A stretch of DNA of 64,000 nt, from the NCBI GenBank assembly GCA_949361645.1, contig OX442425.1, positions 5,955,622-6,019,621 of the forward strand. Direction: 5' to 3'. Of this stretch, positions 35,044-47,477 are shown piece after piece (position 1 is the first letter of the stretch; every line of letters begins with the position of its first letter). The DNA comes from Spongilla lacustris. Its lineage: Eukaryota; Porifera; Demospongiae; Spongillida; Spongillidae. The translations under genes were made by a program, and so were the position numbers. Under the pieces are notes generated by a model. The model was not told where the DNA came from. It worked only from the letters and a program-made list of their open reading frames with translations, and made no database searches.

Positions 35044-36302
35044 CTAATTCTTCAAGGTGTTATACATACTGCTTTGGTAGATTGCTTCCTTTTCATATTT
35101 AGCTTCATTTTCACTCTCATCATTATCACTACCTCCATTGTCCTCATCACTGGCCTCCTTCCTACCAAACAACTTGGCAGGTATTTCATTTTCCCCATGT
35201 AAGGTGTAGCGACCAGGGTAGTGCGACTGAAGCTCCTCTAACGTAGCACATGGACTCATTTTGTCCGAGGAAACACGAGCTCCTTGATCAAACATCTTCT
35301 TGATATCCTTCCTGTACAGTTCGGCTAAGTATATGCTTGACCATACTGAGCCCCGCTTTGCCCAACCTTGGTGTTTATGGTTAAGATTTTTTTCAGAAAT
35401 ATCCAAATTAGCCGCCAGATTGTATTCGTCCATTTCTGAATTACCATTCGTAATGTTCACACTGCAAGTGATTTGGTATAACACTGCTTAGCTAGATTTA
35501 CTGCTGTATAGCTGCTACATCGTCGTAAAATAAGCTTTCCATTTCCAGGCCATTGATTGTGAGCACTTCTATTCCTATTATGAGGCCCCACAATGGTCAC
35601 TTTCACCATACCCTGAGAATCCTGCTGCAGCAATTTAATTATCTTGATCTTCAGTACAAATTTCATTTTCATCATCCTCTTCTCCTTCCTCTTGGTCTCC
35701 TTCAGCTTCCTTGTCATCCCCTTCAACATGAAATATATAATCAGCTACCTCATTCACATCAACAGACACCATCATCATCATTACCATCAGCTTCAAGATC
35801 ATTCACTGAGGCATTGCAGTTGCATGGCCTAAATAGGCCTGTCTTCAAACTGGTGCTAAATGTTACACCATCTCCAATGCCAGTGTAGGCAAAACATTTG
35901 ATATTGAAAACAATCTCAGCTGTAGTCAGTTCTTCAATAGATGTCAATTTTTGAGTTGCCCACCTCCTTCACACTCCACATAAAACGTATTGTTGCAGCG
36001 TGCAGTACCCTTTTGCTTCTTTTACTACCGGTACCTTGCCAATTGCTGCACTCAATTTCTCTGTCTGGAGTGATCAGCTGAACAAATGAATTCTGAATAT
36101 GTTGCAATTGTTCCGATTCTATATTCTGCTGTGATGCAGTTCCCTTTGCAAAATGGGCATCAGTCAAGCGGTTCAAGCCTTTATCATTACAGAATACCCT
36201 TGATATTATCCTCCTCGATATTGTCTGGATTCGGTATTCATACCATGAAGATGCAATACCGTATCTGGGGCTTTTCGGGCAATAACGAGCCATTATTGTC
36301 AT
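35044..36302 (-). pseudogene. Cluster of coding-like fragments, unrecognised
   Basis: On the minus strand three frames follow one another: 36302-35934 (basic, ends KEVGNSKIDIY), about 35947-35640 (acidic, DDKEAEGDQEEGEEDDENE), and 35484-35044, which has LYRKDIKKMFDQGARVSSDK and YPGRYTLHGENEIPAKL followed by a Asp/Glu tail. The last part resembles the C-terminal region of uncharacterised invertebrate transposon-associated proteins. It may be a decayed gene or one with unseen introns. Confidence 0.35.
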
Positions 36303-36785
36303 GGCAACCGATTATTATTACATATTTGAGGTGAGGTTGTTTCGATAAAAATAAGACTGCACCACGTACCACTGTCGTACATATTTAAAACTAAATAAAA
36401 ATAATAATGTAACTAGGCTAGATTGTTGTTCAAATGCTCACTGCACATGTCATGGCATGTACATGCAGTGAGCGCGATGGTTGGAGCGGCTCACACAATA
36501 GCCTATTCCATCGTGCACTCACTACAATCATAGAATTTGATACATGGATTGGAAACCTCTCACGTGATCCATTAGGACTCGTACAACATTTACTTGCAAT
36601 CCGAGTTTCGCTTTTTCGGTGCGTGGGCGTACAGTTAGCCTAGCTTTTTGAGCTTTTTCTAGCACTTAACGCGTGATTTACTGGTAAGAAGTGTTCGTAT
36701 AGGTTAGTTGTCAATCTGTATACAACCCTACTCATTGTTGGGGCAGGTTGAACGTTGATTATAGTTGATAGACGGCTTGAAGGCT

Positions 36786-37146
36786 TTGTGCGACTGTATC
36801 GTGAGTATGGTAAGTCGTATAGGAACCATCTAAGCAGTTTCAGATACTTCACTACGAAAGCTATGAGGTTGACTAACCTACATGTATCTGTAGTGTGTAG
36901 TTCCTAGCGTGTACGGTGTTAGCTGTTATATAAGGCCCACTGTTTGTGCGACTGTAACACGTTTTCATATGCACACCTGTAAGATTAAAGACTGAAAAGT
37001 GTATGATGAAGTGTATCTTTTAGCTTGTCATACTACGTATGAGCTTGTGTTAAAATTTTTGGGTAACATGTTATGTACACAGCAAGGCTTAATTTGTGCG
37101 ACTGTATCGTGAGTACGGTACTAGTAAATGGCATAGGAACCATCTA
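36786..37146. repeat. Tandem repeat unit (about 307 bp), second copy split by an insertion
   Basis: The motif gtgcgactgtatcgtgagta recurs at 36789 and 37097. The first copy runs uninterrupted through aggaaccatctaagcagttt; the second breaks at that point and resumes at 38673 after the inserted foldback element. Confidence 0.85.
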
Positions 37147-38672
37147 CAGTGGAAACCATCACAACTTGCTCCTATAATTTTTTTGTACTGTTATTTTGTT
37201 CACTTGAATATATTTCAATAACAATGAGCTCAAATGGAAATCTGACAACGCAGGTATAGTGTATAACTATTTTTCAATATATACTGAAAGTTAAAAAGCA
37301 TCACGTGACTATTTACTTTAGTTATTAACACTTGTTGTGACCCCAGTACAAAAGAAATTGTAAGCATAATTCCTCCTCCTGTAGGCAATAGATCTTAACC
37401 ATATTTGCAATGTATCTAAAGAACAAGCATTAGCAACCTTTGGCCGCGTCGGTTTTTAAGTCCGGTAAATAGTTACGGTATTATCGAGCTAGATATGCGT
37501 TGTTAGCTCGTAAAAGCTTAGCGATGCTATTTCGTAGTACGCTCTCACTGGACTGCTATATTTCGTTTCCGAGTCGTCACATGTTAGATCTATCGCGAAA
37601 TCGTACTTGGGAGGCAATAAACCCTTCTTTGCCGTTAAAAAAGTGCCATCAGAGCTGAGTACCTGAAAACATCCGCCATATCGTGATGAATTGCATTTGA
37701 AACGTCATTATTGCGTCATTTTGTATCATGAATATATTTATAATGTGACGTAATACGAATGGATGCAAGTGCTGTCATTGACTCAATGAGGATTGTGAAA
37801 ACGGTTCTTAACCTAACGATGCTGCATCTTGCAACCACTCACGGCGAACGTCTAGTAAATCAGTAGCATCAAATTGGGAAGCTTTATGGGCCATCAAGAC
37901 ATTCGCAAGGGTAGCGTTCTATCACCCAAAGCTTCCAATCCTTGATGGCAGCTTCAAAATAGCTAATTGGGTCCGCTTCGCTTCCAGCTTTAAAGTTGCC
38001 TCTCGCTCTTTGACGTTTCTTGTAACCTGCCCAATTTGATGCTTCAGATTTCGTATCATCACTGCCGATACGTCACATTATAAATATTTCATGATACAAA
38101 ATGACGCAATAATAACGTTTCAAATGCAATTCATCGCTATATGGCGGATGTTTTCAGGTACTCAGCTCTGATGGAACTTTTTTAACGGCAAAGAAGGGTC
38201 TATTGCCTCCCAAGTACGATTTCGCGATAGATCTAACATGTGACGACTCGGAAACGAAATATAGCAGTCCAGTGAGAGCGTACTACGAAATAGCATCGCT
38301 AAGCCTTTACGAGCTAACAACGCATATCTAGCTCGATAATACCGTAACTATTTACCGGACTTAAAAACCGACGCGGCCAAAGGTTGCTAATGCTTGTTCT
38401 TTAGATACATTGCAAATATGGTTAAGATCTATTGCCTACAGGAGGAGGAATTATGCTTACAATTTCTTTTGTACTGGGGTCACAACAAGTGTTAATAACT
38501 AAAGTAAATAGTCACGTGATGCTTTTTAACTTTCAGTATATATTGAAAAATAGTTATACACTATACCTGCGTTGTCAGATTTCCATCTGAGCTCATTGTT
38601 ATTGAAATATATTCAAGTGAACAAAATAACAGTACAAAAAAATTATAGGAGCAAGTGTGATGGTTTCCGCTG
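37147..38672. mobile_element. 1526-bp foldback element with TA target duplication (Tc1/mariner-like)
   Basis: Arms of about 605-610 bases (37147-37756 and 38068-38672) are near-perfect inverted repeats that begin cagtggaaaccatcaca. TA flanks both ends (37145-37146 and 38673-38674). The neighbouring repeat copy at 36829-36835 shows the empty site aaccatctaagcag, with a single TA. The spacer (about 310 bases) has no intact transposase, so it is non-autonomous. Confidence 0.93.
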
Positions 38673-38989
38673 TAAGCAGTTTCTGATACTTCCCTACGAA
38701 AGCTATTAGGTTGCCAACGTACATCTGTCATATGTCTGTAGTGTGCAGCTCGTAGCGTGCAGGGTGTTCGGTGCTATGTAATGACCACTGTTGTTTGTGG
38801 GACGGTAGCACATTTTTTATATGCACGCCTGTGAATTAGAAGACTGAAAAGTGGAGTTCACACGTCGTGGTGTATGGGGATGTGCGTACTATGAGCTTGT
38901 ATTAAAAAAAAAATCGTAACAGACTTATACATGTACACAGCTAGCCATAAAACCAACTAACGACCACTTCCGGCGAAACTCGGACTGCA

Positions 38990-40150
38990 TGTGACTAATG
39001 ACATTCATTGCTGGGTTTCCAATCCATGTATCCATAGATATTTAAGTAAGGGGATTGGAAACGGATCAATGAATCTAATTAGTCACGTACAGTCCATGTT
39101 ACGCCTACAATTAAAAATTCATATCGTACGCAGCAGCTGTTTTATGGACTATAGGGACCGAGACGTCAGGATCACAGGTTCACATCTTTGCGAGTGGTAT
39201 ATGGACAAGCAAAGCCTGGTACCCAAAACCTTTGTTTTCCAGTCATACTTTCTTCTACACACTCGTAATGTCTTATACCCATTGCTTAAAAAATAATCAA
39301 AAATCGATAAATTAGCTTAGTTACCTCTCCTAAGGCGATACGGTTAAAGGGAAAATGACAGCCAATAGGCACGTAGCACACTGTGCACATCTATAATATG
39401 CAACGTTTAGCGCGCCAGCACCTGTAGAATCGTAGAAAAAGGTACAGTGCCAAAGTAACTCCATTTACGCTTCTTACGTACTAGAATGGAGGTTGCGAAG
39501 TAAAGAACAGTCCGCCGTACACAAAATTAAGGAAAGGCATACAGATATGACCTACCAACGACATAGTAGTAACAGAATCGCGCTGAGATGAACTGGTCAA
39601 AAATAAAAGGTACAGTCCGTAACCGAGTCGCGTAAGGTACTAGAAAATCGCGTTCAGCAAGCAAACAATAAGAGCAAAGAGCCGTGCCAGTTAAAGAATG
39701 GCTTACAGACACGTAGGAAGATGTAATATGACGTTTTAGGAAGAAAACAAATCACACAGTAGCAGCAGTTTTCAAGTCTTCATTGGTTTAAGGGTAATAA
39801 TAACCGTGTCAAGGAGTGTACGTGTACAATCATGCGCTCACGTGATGCGTTTCCAATCCCCTTACTTTAATATCTATGATGTATCAAATATCTATGCTAC
39901 AATCGAGCCGCCCCAACCCTCACTTGGCCCACTAATGTCGAGCCGCTCGATTGTTTATGTACACAACATACAATAGCCGTTTCAATTCGTTACTGCAAAT
40001 GTATGCAACGTCAAAGCGAGCTTGCACCGAATTTAGTAACAAAGATAAATCGGCTAGATCAGATGGCTGTGCTTTTTACGCCCCAAGATACAGTGGCGTC
40101 CGAAGGAGACAACAGTAGGGGGTGGGGTGGGGGTGGGGGTGGGGGGTGGG
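38990..40150. other. Intergenic, small inverted pair, no gene seen
   Basis: tatttaagtaaggggattgg near 39039 and its approximate complement near 39852 (ccaatccccttactttaata) bracket about 0.8 kb without recognisable coding sequence. Confidence 0.45.
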
Positions 40151-40156
40151 TGGTAA

Positions 40157-40303
40157 TCTCGTACCCAGACCCAAACGTACGTAAGCACAGTACGTACAGA
40201 GGGTCTGGCCCCGGAATGTTGGCGCTCCAATCAGAATCAAGAGCTCGCGTCGACGTCACAGTGATAATAACGCTTACGTACGCGTTTGGGTCTGGGTACG
40301 AGA
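40157..40303. mobile_element. 147-bp MITE with tctcgtacccagaccc ends
   Basis: The left end tctcgtacccagacccaaac is mirrored by the right end gtttgggtctgggtacgaga. It is followed directly by a 23-base G run. The ends are similar to those of the MITE at 23260. Confidence 0.8.
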
Positions 40304-40986
40304 CTGGGGGGGGGGGGGGGGGGGGGGGCGCGCTAAGGTAGGGGTGTACTATAATGCAATGATTTTGGAATTATGCGTCACCCACTTAACCATGTGTGCA
40401 TGGGTCCAAATGATGCATTTTGGCTGTAGAACGTAGATACCTATCTTTGAATTTACCCCCTCCTATTTGCAAAATTCAACGATTCCGCAATCTTATCCTA
40501 TACCGCCGATGCACCTATAAACGTATCCCAGCGCTAGCGGTGGAACAAAACAATTGCGTCGTGCTGTTTTATACCGGCCGCTATAATCTAGCTCTGATTA
40601 CGGCATTTCTTTGCCTATACATGTATACGAGTGCCATGCAGCATCAAGAACAGAGGCTATATTGTTCAATTCCGTCACTACTGCCGAAACCGTCCGGTCC
40701 TGCGCCGGCATCAATATTAAACAATCGAAACCTCTACTGGCCGTAGCTGTGCAACTACAGGAACATGTATCGAGTAACCAGTTCTATTCACAGGGCATAA
40801 ACATGTCGCAAGAGATTGCTGGGGGAATGGTCTAAGAAGAAGCAGGAGGCTGCTTGAAGAGATCGTACTTGATGATGAAAACATCAACTGCGACGATCCT
40901 TTTCCTCCGTGTGCACATTTCCAGCATTCGACAAATAGGGGTGTACTATAAAGCGATGATTTTGGAATTATACATTCTTCATACAG

Positions 40987-41160
40987 TCGGGTAGTTTCGT
41001 ACCCAGACCCAAACGTACGTAAGCATTATCGCTTACAGTATAATGCAACGACATAGGGTCTGGTAAACAGCCTAACAAAAGTCGTTCTTGGCATCTGCAA
41101 AAAAAGCGTACAATCAGAATGCAGAGCACCCGTGACGTCACAATCAGGGTGCAATCTGTT
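40987..41160. mobile_element. Second, degraded copy of the same MITE
   Basis: Starts tttcgtacccagacccaaac and retains the internal gggtctgg and gtgacgtcaca blocks, but the right end is lost. Both copies are preceded by a related ggggtgtactata sequence (40342 and 40937). Confidence 0.6.
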
Positions 41161-41439
41161 AATAAATTGCATGGTTATCTAAACAGTAGAGACAACGGTA
41201 CTGTGTATTTCGCTTACCAAAGGTCCTAAGCGAAACGAACCAAAGGAGGGAGTAAAAATGGCTGAGCTACACCGCCATACATGTACTTTCAACAAACTAC
41301 AAACTGTTTGGGCATTTTCCTAGTTGAGGTTCCGTCATTAGTATTCATTGCTACTCTACGGATTCGAGGTTTTCCTATCGCTGTGACTCATGAATATAAT
41401 TAGCACTCCAATGGAATAATTCAAGAGTCAAAAAAAGAC

Positions 41440-42265
41440 CTTATTCGACCGCAAATATGAATATATTCTTGTGTGATATGCATGTGACATAATTGGAAAG
41501 GCGTCGCCGTTAATGAGATACACGAATATGGCTGAACTGTCGAAGCAGCTTGATACGGTGGGAAAGTTACGCTATAAAGAGAAGCTTGGTATGCTAGGGG
41601 TAACCACAGATCCATACAGTACTTCAAGAGACGTTTGGCCGGCCCACTAAGTGTTTTCTTCGATGCATATCACAAGGGCTGTGTAAATCATGACAGCTCA
41701 ACTCCGCAATTGAGGCGCAGAATCTCAACAACCCTACACCATGTTAACATGTTTTATATCACAATACACCCACTAGACATCACTACACGTGGATTCTGCT
41801 TGGCGCTACCGTTCCGTGTTCTATCTTTACAAAAATTGGCTCACAGTACAAGTCATTAAATTGCCTTGTCTTGATTATGTTATAAATAACAAAAAACGAG
41901 GTGAAGTCAAATCAGTCCTATTACACCCACGGCATGATAGAGAGCTTATTAATGTCGCTGGTGTTCCTTTTTACCCTTTTCACGGAGGGCCAGAGGGATT
42001 ACAAGACTGTTTTCAATACAGGGACGGCAAACTATAACCTCGCACCACGCGGATCACCAAATCGATAGAAAAGAACGGAACCAACCTTGTATGAAAGTTT
42101 TAGGCCTTGAAAAGTGATCGCTGATAGTTCCAGAACTCACTCGCCTTTAGAGAACTTCGTGTCGCGTGATGTAATTGAACCAATATTGGACGTGTCGCGT
42201 GAGTAATTGAACCAATATTGGGACGAGCGAGTGACATTTATATATTCATGTTGCGGTCGAATAAG
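41440..42265 (+). mobile_element. 826-bp transposon-like element, copy A
   Basis: Ends are cttattcgaccgcaa and its complement. It contains broken coding sequence: LDTVGKLRYKEKLGMLGV, TSRDVWPAH, KGCVNHDSS, then ELINVAGVPFYPFHGGPEGL and QDCFQYRDGKL. A copy of the same element, in opposite orientation, lies at 57987-58791. The protein family is unknown to me. Confidence 0.75.
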
Positions 42266-42848
42266 ATCTATAGAGGCCAAATCTGGTTTGAGCGTTGAAA
42301 ACTCATCGCTAAAAGGGTAAAGCTTCTTGCCTCAGCTCAACCTCACCTGCCTCCGAAATCCCCCCCCCCCCCCCCCCCCCCCCCTTTTCACCGGTACCGC
42401 CGCCGCCTCACCCGCGCCTCTCCCCGCCTATTTTAACTACGTGCACCAATAAGGGCAACTAACGCAGTCCTTGGTAATGCTATGTTGTACACCCTCACCT
42501 TAATCAGCAGCCGTGCCGCATACGAAAATATCGCGTAGGTCAGGGGCTCAGGGCGCCGAGCTCAGCCGCTATATTTTGCTCCACTAATGGCTAACAAAAA
42601 CTATAGTACTGTAGGCACTAGCCTAACCGTGCGCTCAACAGCATCTCTAGCTACTGTAATATGTACATGGATCACAAGCGGATCGTTCACTGTAGACTAT
42701 TTAGTTGAAACGAACACGAGTTAACTCACGTGACGTATTACATACACCTGCACCATTACGATCGTAGCTATTTAAAAAATAAATAAACAATTCCCTACAT
42801 GTATAGATAATTCTACGCCGAGTCTTTCAATTCCCAGGTTCGGACGCA

Positions 42849-42870
42849 GGGGGGGGGGGGGGGGGGGGGG
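42849..42870. repeat. 22-base G run
   Basis: One of several pure G or C runs of 20-39 bases in this window. Confidence 0.95.
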
Positions 42871-43051
42871 CCAAAGGGTAGAGGGTAAGGGAAAGGGGGT
42901 GGGGGCGTCGCCCCCTCCCGCTCCAGCTAAGGGATATGGGGGAGCGCTGTAGCTCCCCCACTGGGGTCGTTCCAGCCGTTCACTTTCTCTCCAGCACGCT
43001 TCAGCTCAGGTTAACGGTTACAGGTTAACACAATAGTCTTATTATTTTTCA

Positions 43052-43123
43052 TTGATCGCGATGCACAAGTGATATGGATTAACAAGTACATGTAATCCAT
43101 ATCACTAGTACTGTGCATCGCGA
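43052..43123. repeat. Hairpin in the loop of the 3.3-kb foldback
   Basis: gtgatatggatta and taatccatatcac, with cgcgatgcaca and its complement outside, form a stem of about 25-30 pairs around an acatgta centre. Confidence 0.6.
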
Positions 43124-43370
43124 AATTAAGACTCGACGTAGAATTATTGAAAACGGCCCAGCCAAAATACATGTAGCCGCAGGGGGATTATTTATTTAAT
43201 TATGTAATACGTCACGTGAGTTAACTCGTGTTCGTTTCAACTAAATAGTCTACAGTGAACGATCCGCTTGTGATCCATGTACATATAAGGCCTACAGTAG
43301 CTAGAGATGCTGCTGAGCGCACGGTTAGGCTAGTGCCTACTATAGTTTTTGTTAGCCATTAGTGGAGCCA

Positions 43371-44208
43371 TAGATAGTATGGCTTGTTGTGGATTGATCA
43401 CTCCACTTGGGTGGCAAGCTTAACCCAATTCGAAGGTGTTGATAATGGAGCTATACATGTATTAAAAAGACCTCACATGCATGTAACGTTAAAAATGATA
43501 GAAGCATAACCTCTTCATACCTGTTTACTAGGCCTTCCCTTCTTGTTGATGCCGATAGCCTTTTTACAGTTCTGAACCTTTCTTTCCGAATTCTTTCTGG
43601 GCAGGCCCAGACGAAATTTACGTGGCATTGGTGATCACACAATAGTAGAAGCTGTAATAGAAACGACCGCTTAAAAGTTGATAAGCCAACTGAACAACTC
43701 TAGGGTCATTGTACATCTATACCAAATAATTTGTAGTTCGTGGATTGTAAAGGTTTCGTCACAAAAATAACACAAATAGTGATCATTTGTATCACAGAAT
43801 ACGCTTATGCTTGACTCTAACTTCGCGTGCAATCGTTCTCAAGCCTTAAAAATGCCCCAGAGCAATACTTGCTGCTATACAGCAAGTGACAGGACATAAG
43901 ACGTGTTTTAAAGTTCTTGTGTTCAATGAGGAAAATTACACAACCAAATACATGGGCGGTCTAGGACCGTGTCCTAATATGATACGTAGACATACAATAC
44001 AAAACACTTACCTTCCTTCTTGTTGGTACCACAGACTATTTGATGTACGTTAAAGTGTGACAACACCTAAACGAAACCCTGTTTGACAAAACTCACAACT
44101 ATTTCAAACGCCTCAAAATCGAGTCACGGAGTAGACGCGGGAAGTGACGTCACGTACGTATTAATGTACAGCGTTTCCAATCCATGTATTATACTATCTA
44201 TGGTGGAG
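43371..44208. mobile_element. 838-bp insertion in the right foldback arm
   Basis: Ends are catagatagtat and atactatctatg. gtggagc occurs on both sides, while the mirror arm has a single copy (gctccac at about 42579), which shows the empty site. Contains a short basic exon-like frame on the minus strand (43628-43521). Confidence 0.8.
43521..43628 (-). CDS. Candidate first exon with AT-hook-like motif inside the 838-bp insertion
   Basis: ATG at 43628 opens 36 codons (MPRKFRLGLPRK..., ending INKKGRPSKQ) that stop exactly at a CAG/GTATGA donor. The peptide is strongly basic, and KKGRPSK resembles an AT-hook. No second exon was found, so this is tentative. Confidence 0.3.
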
Positions 44209-44631
44209 CAAATTATAGTGGCTGAGCTCGGCGCCCTGAGCCCCTGACCTACGCGATATTTTCGTATGCGGCACGGCTGCTGATTAAGGTGAGGGTGTAC
44301 AACATAGCATTACCAAGGACTGCGTTAGTTGCCCTTATTGGTGCACGTAGTTAAAATAGGCGGGGAGAGGCGCGGGTGAGGCGGCGGCGGTACCGGTGAA
44401 GGGGGGGGGGGGGGGGGGGGATTTCGGAGGCGGGTGAGGTTGAGCTGAGGCAAGAAGCTTTACCCTGTTAGCGATGAGTTTTCAACGCTCAAACCAGATT
44501 TGGCCTCTATTATTTTTGACCTCTTGAACGGAGTGCTAATTATATTCATGAGTCACAGAGCGATAGAAAAACCTCGAATCCGTAGTAGTAGCAATGAATA
44601 CTAATGACGGAACCTCAACTAGGAAAATGCC

Positions 44632-46000
44632 ACTGTGTGATGTGGACAATGCATGCTAGAGAGATAATTTAAACACTGTTGGATAGAGAATTTAATGGAG
44701 ATTACAACTGTGCTAACCATAACTGGTTCATAAGAAAAGTTTCATGAATCCTGGTACTGAAAATTCGCGCAAACCTACCTCATTAATGTATGGCAAAGGT
44801 ACCGAATTAGGAACAACCACATGAAAGAGTTGTTATATAAACACACAGCTGCATGGGGTTCGACACCCGCTTAAAAACGAATTTTTTCTAGTGCACGGCA
44901 TGGTAATTATGGCCAATAAGCGTAAATATTATTCCCATGAGGTCGCTAGCATGGCAATTGAAACCTATACAGGGCTAGCGCTGAGATTGCATCCTCAAGC
45001 GATCAACTTCGTGTCACTTAACCACCAGCCACCGGCGAAGTAGCGATAGACCACAAGCAGGTGGGAGCCAAATTAACTTATCATACGCTAGGCGCACGTG
45101 CACGCATTAGCATTTTAGTAAATGTCGAGTATAACATCGTAAAGTAATGTTTTACGGACTTATAGTAGGATTCATACATTTGCGCGCAGGTCATGATCAA
45201 GTCATCGTAAATGCATGTCTGTTGATTAAATTTGTAATGAGATTTAGTGTTCCTTAATAGGGATGCGTTCCACATTCGCTTCCTTTGCTCTAACAGTATT
45301 TATCAATAATGATAATTTTAGTTTGCCATAAACTTATATGGTTTGAATCGAGGGGCATAAAAAAAGATATAAACATCACGGGGTGTCATTGCCAAAAAGT
45401 CATCACTTTAAAAAAAAATGCACTTTCGCTCGCACGACAGCAACATGCATGGTGATCGAATATATTGTTTGTAGTGTTCATAGGTGTAAAGATAGGGATT
45501 AACTGCCTTTCTAATGCGATTCTACCTTCCCTACAACAGTCGAAGCGTTACAACGGACATGCGATTCCTGCAAAAATAAAGGCTATACTAGCGCTACAGT
45601 AAGCCACCAATATCTATGCTGTCAAGAGCTCACGTGTTTACCACGAGCAAGCCCCAGGTGCACCGAAAAAAAATGGGTCTTGTTTAAATGAGTCGGGCAC
45701 TTCTCCCTAACCATAAACGCTGATGCGTGCATGCCGTTCTTCAAAATCTTGCTGGAGTACCACAAGTCTTTTTTATACATGGGGCATGGGGAGGGGGGGC
45801 GAGTAAAAATTTCTTGCATGATGATGCAATGGATCTTTGCATGCATGACCCGCAAGAAGATTCATGCATGAGTGTGCCAGAATCATATCGCGTGCATGCC
45901 GGAGCGTATATGCATGATTTTCAGACGTTCAAGATTACCAGGCATGTTACTTCACTTATAATTACTTGCATGATCAAGTTGTGCAACGCATACCATGCAG
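44632..46000. other. Intergenic, nothing recognised
   Basis: AT-rich with many tgcatg motifs and short frames only. Confidence 0.5.
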
Positions 46001-46006
46001 TATCAT

Positions 46007-46173
46007 AAGTGAAACAGCGTCTCCAGCTGCAAGTTATGCGATGAAGTGACAACATCCACAACAGCCGAGCGACAGCAGTTGCTGCGATGCATGTAACCAA
46101 TTGCAACTGCGCATGCTGTATAGATATGCAATTGTCACTTCATCGCTTGCAGCTGGAGACGCTGTTCACTTGT
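46007..46173. mobile_element. 167-bp hairpin element
   Basis: aagtgaaacagcgtctccag and ctggagacgctgttcactt, plus adjacent gatgaagtgaca and tgtcacttcatc, form a stem of about 40 pairs. Probably a MITE; no target duplication was established. Confidence 0.6.
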
Positions 46174-46208
46174 ACCGTAGAATATCAAGAGCACGCTAGT
46201 ATCCCTCG

Positions 46209-46238
46209 CCCCCCCCCCCCCCCCCCCCCCCCCCCCCC
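46209..46238. repeat. 30-base C run
   Basis: A pure C homopolymer shortly after the 46007 hairpin. Confidence 0.95.
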
Positions 46239-46239
46239 A

Positions 46240-47230
46240 CCCTCCCGAAGGGCCACATGTATAAAATAAAAATAAAAACAGCAGAGTTGAAGATTCGGGC
46301 GTCTGGGAACTTTCGTGTGCAGCAGATTCTGGCATGCAACGCATAATAATTATCATGCCAGAAACTGCCAGGAATTTAAGAATTTCATTGCATATTATAG
46401 CTGCTTGTCCGCATAGTTCAAAATACCTCTGGATGATATCAAAGTACAATAATTATTGTGCTAGAATTCCTTTTATGCATTCCTATGGCTGCAGGAATGT
46501 TTTTTACATTTATTGTACGTGCATGTCTGCTATTTCCATAATAATCAGCTTGGACAGGCTAATCAGATACACTTGTAGACCCAAGGGAGGTGCTTTTTTG
46601 AAATAGTATCTTTTCCCCCAATGCTATACCACTAGTGAGCAGCTGACACTCACTTGTGCAACTCCATTTTGAAGCCTGTTGTCTATCTCCACTACGCACC
46701 TATTATTCAGAGCTACTGGTATAGCATACTTAATGGTGGCGTCATTGGCAACAAATGCTTTCTACAAAAGCTATAATGGTATGGTAATATAAAGGGTCCC
46801 AATGGAATAGTCATTGATGATGAAGTTACAGACTTGTTAGTGATAATTATAAAGATTGCAACCTTTTTTTTATCCTAAAGGAAAGATGATCATTGAGTGA
46901 GCTGAATAATCCACACGGTGATTTCACAGATGGTAGTGTCAGTATTTGTTGCTAACCATAATACTAAAACCGTACTGAAGAATTGTACATAAGTACTTAT
47001 GTGTTACTCTACATATGTCTCGAATTCATAGCACAGAGTATATATTTAAGAATGTGGAGTGTACAAACTATGGGACCATCATGTTCAGTGTTAGGTAGGC
47101 AACACATATTGGATTGGATGCCTAAATACATTAATATAATATAAGATAGGAAGTGAGGAATTGCTTTATAAAGCTATAGTTCAACACTACTATTCCTGTA
47201 GTGGGGCAAAGGGCGTATTACATGTACACC
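46240..47230. other. Intergenic, nothing recognised
   Basis: No open frame of note, no RNA gene and no clear repeat. Confidence 0.5.
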
Positions 47231-47237
47231 TCATTCT

Positions 47238-47388
47238 GGTTATATTTTCCCCTCACAACTACGTTGAAAAGAAATGAGAGGTGAGTACTATGGTCTTGGG
47301 ATGAAGGCTCTGTTCTTGAATGCATGAAAACTGGTGGAGATACGTCTAGTGTTACTCCGGGTATAGGTGTATGTCCATGTACGTAGTT

Positions 47389-47477
<89 letters not shown>

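Larger units (their letters stand above)
41311..44631. mobile_element. 3.3-kb foldback element carrying a nested insertion in each arm
   Basis: The left arm 41311-42744 and right arm 43201-44631 are reverse complements once their insertions (826 and 838 bases) are removed, leaving arms of about 600 bases. The ends are ggcattttcctagttgaggt and its complement. actgtttg before and actgtgtg after may be an 8-base target duplication. The arms share a C run (42360-42384) and its mirror G run (44401-44420). No transposase was seen. Confidence 0.85.

Noticed and set aside
41440..42265. Target duplication of the 826-bp element
   Set aside because: Comparison with the empty mirror arm did not give a clear duplicated sequence, so none is claimed.
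45727..46008. 93-codon plus-strand frame with many tgcatg motifs
   Set aside because: Composition reflects repeated tgcatg, not protein; no splice or domain support.
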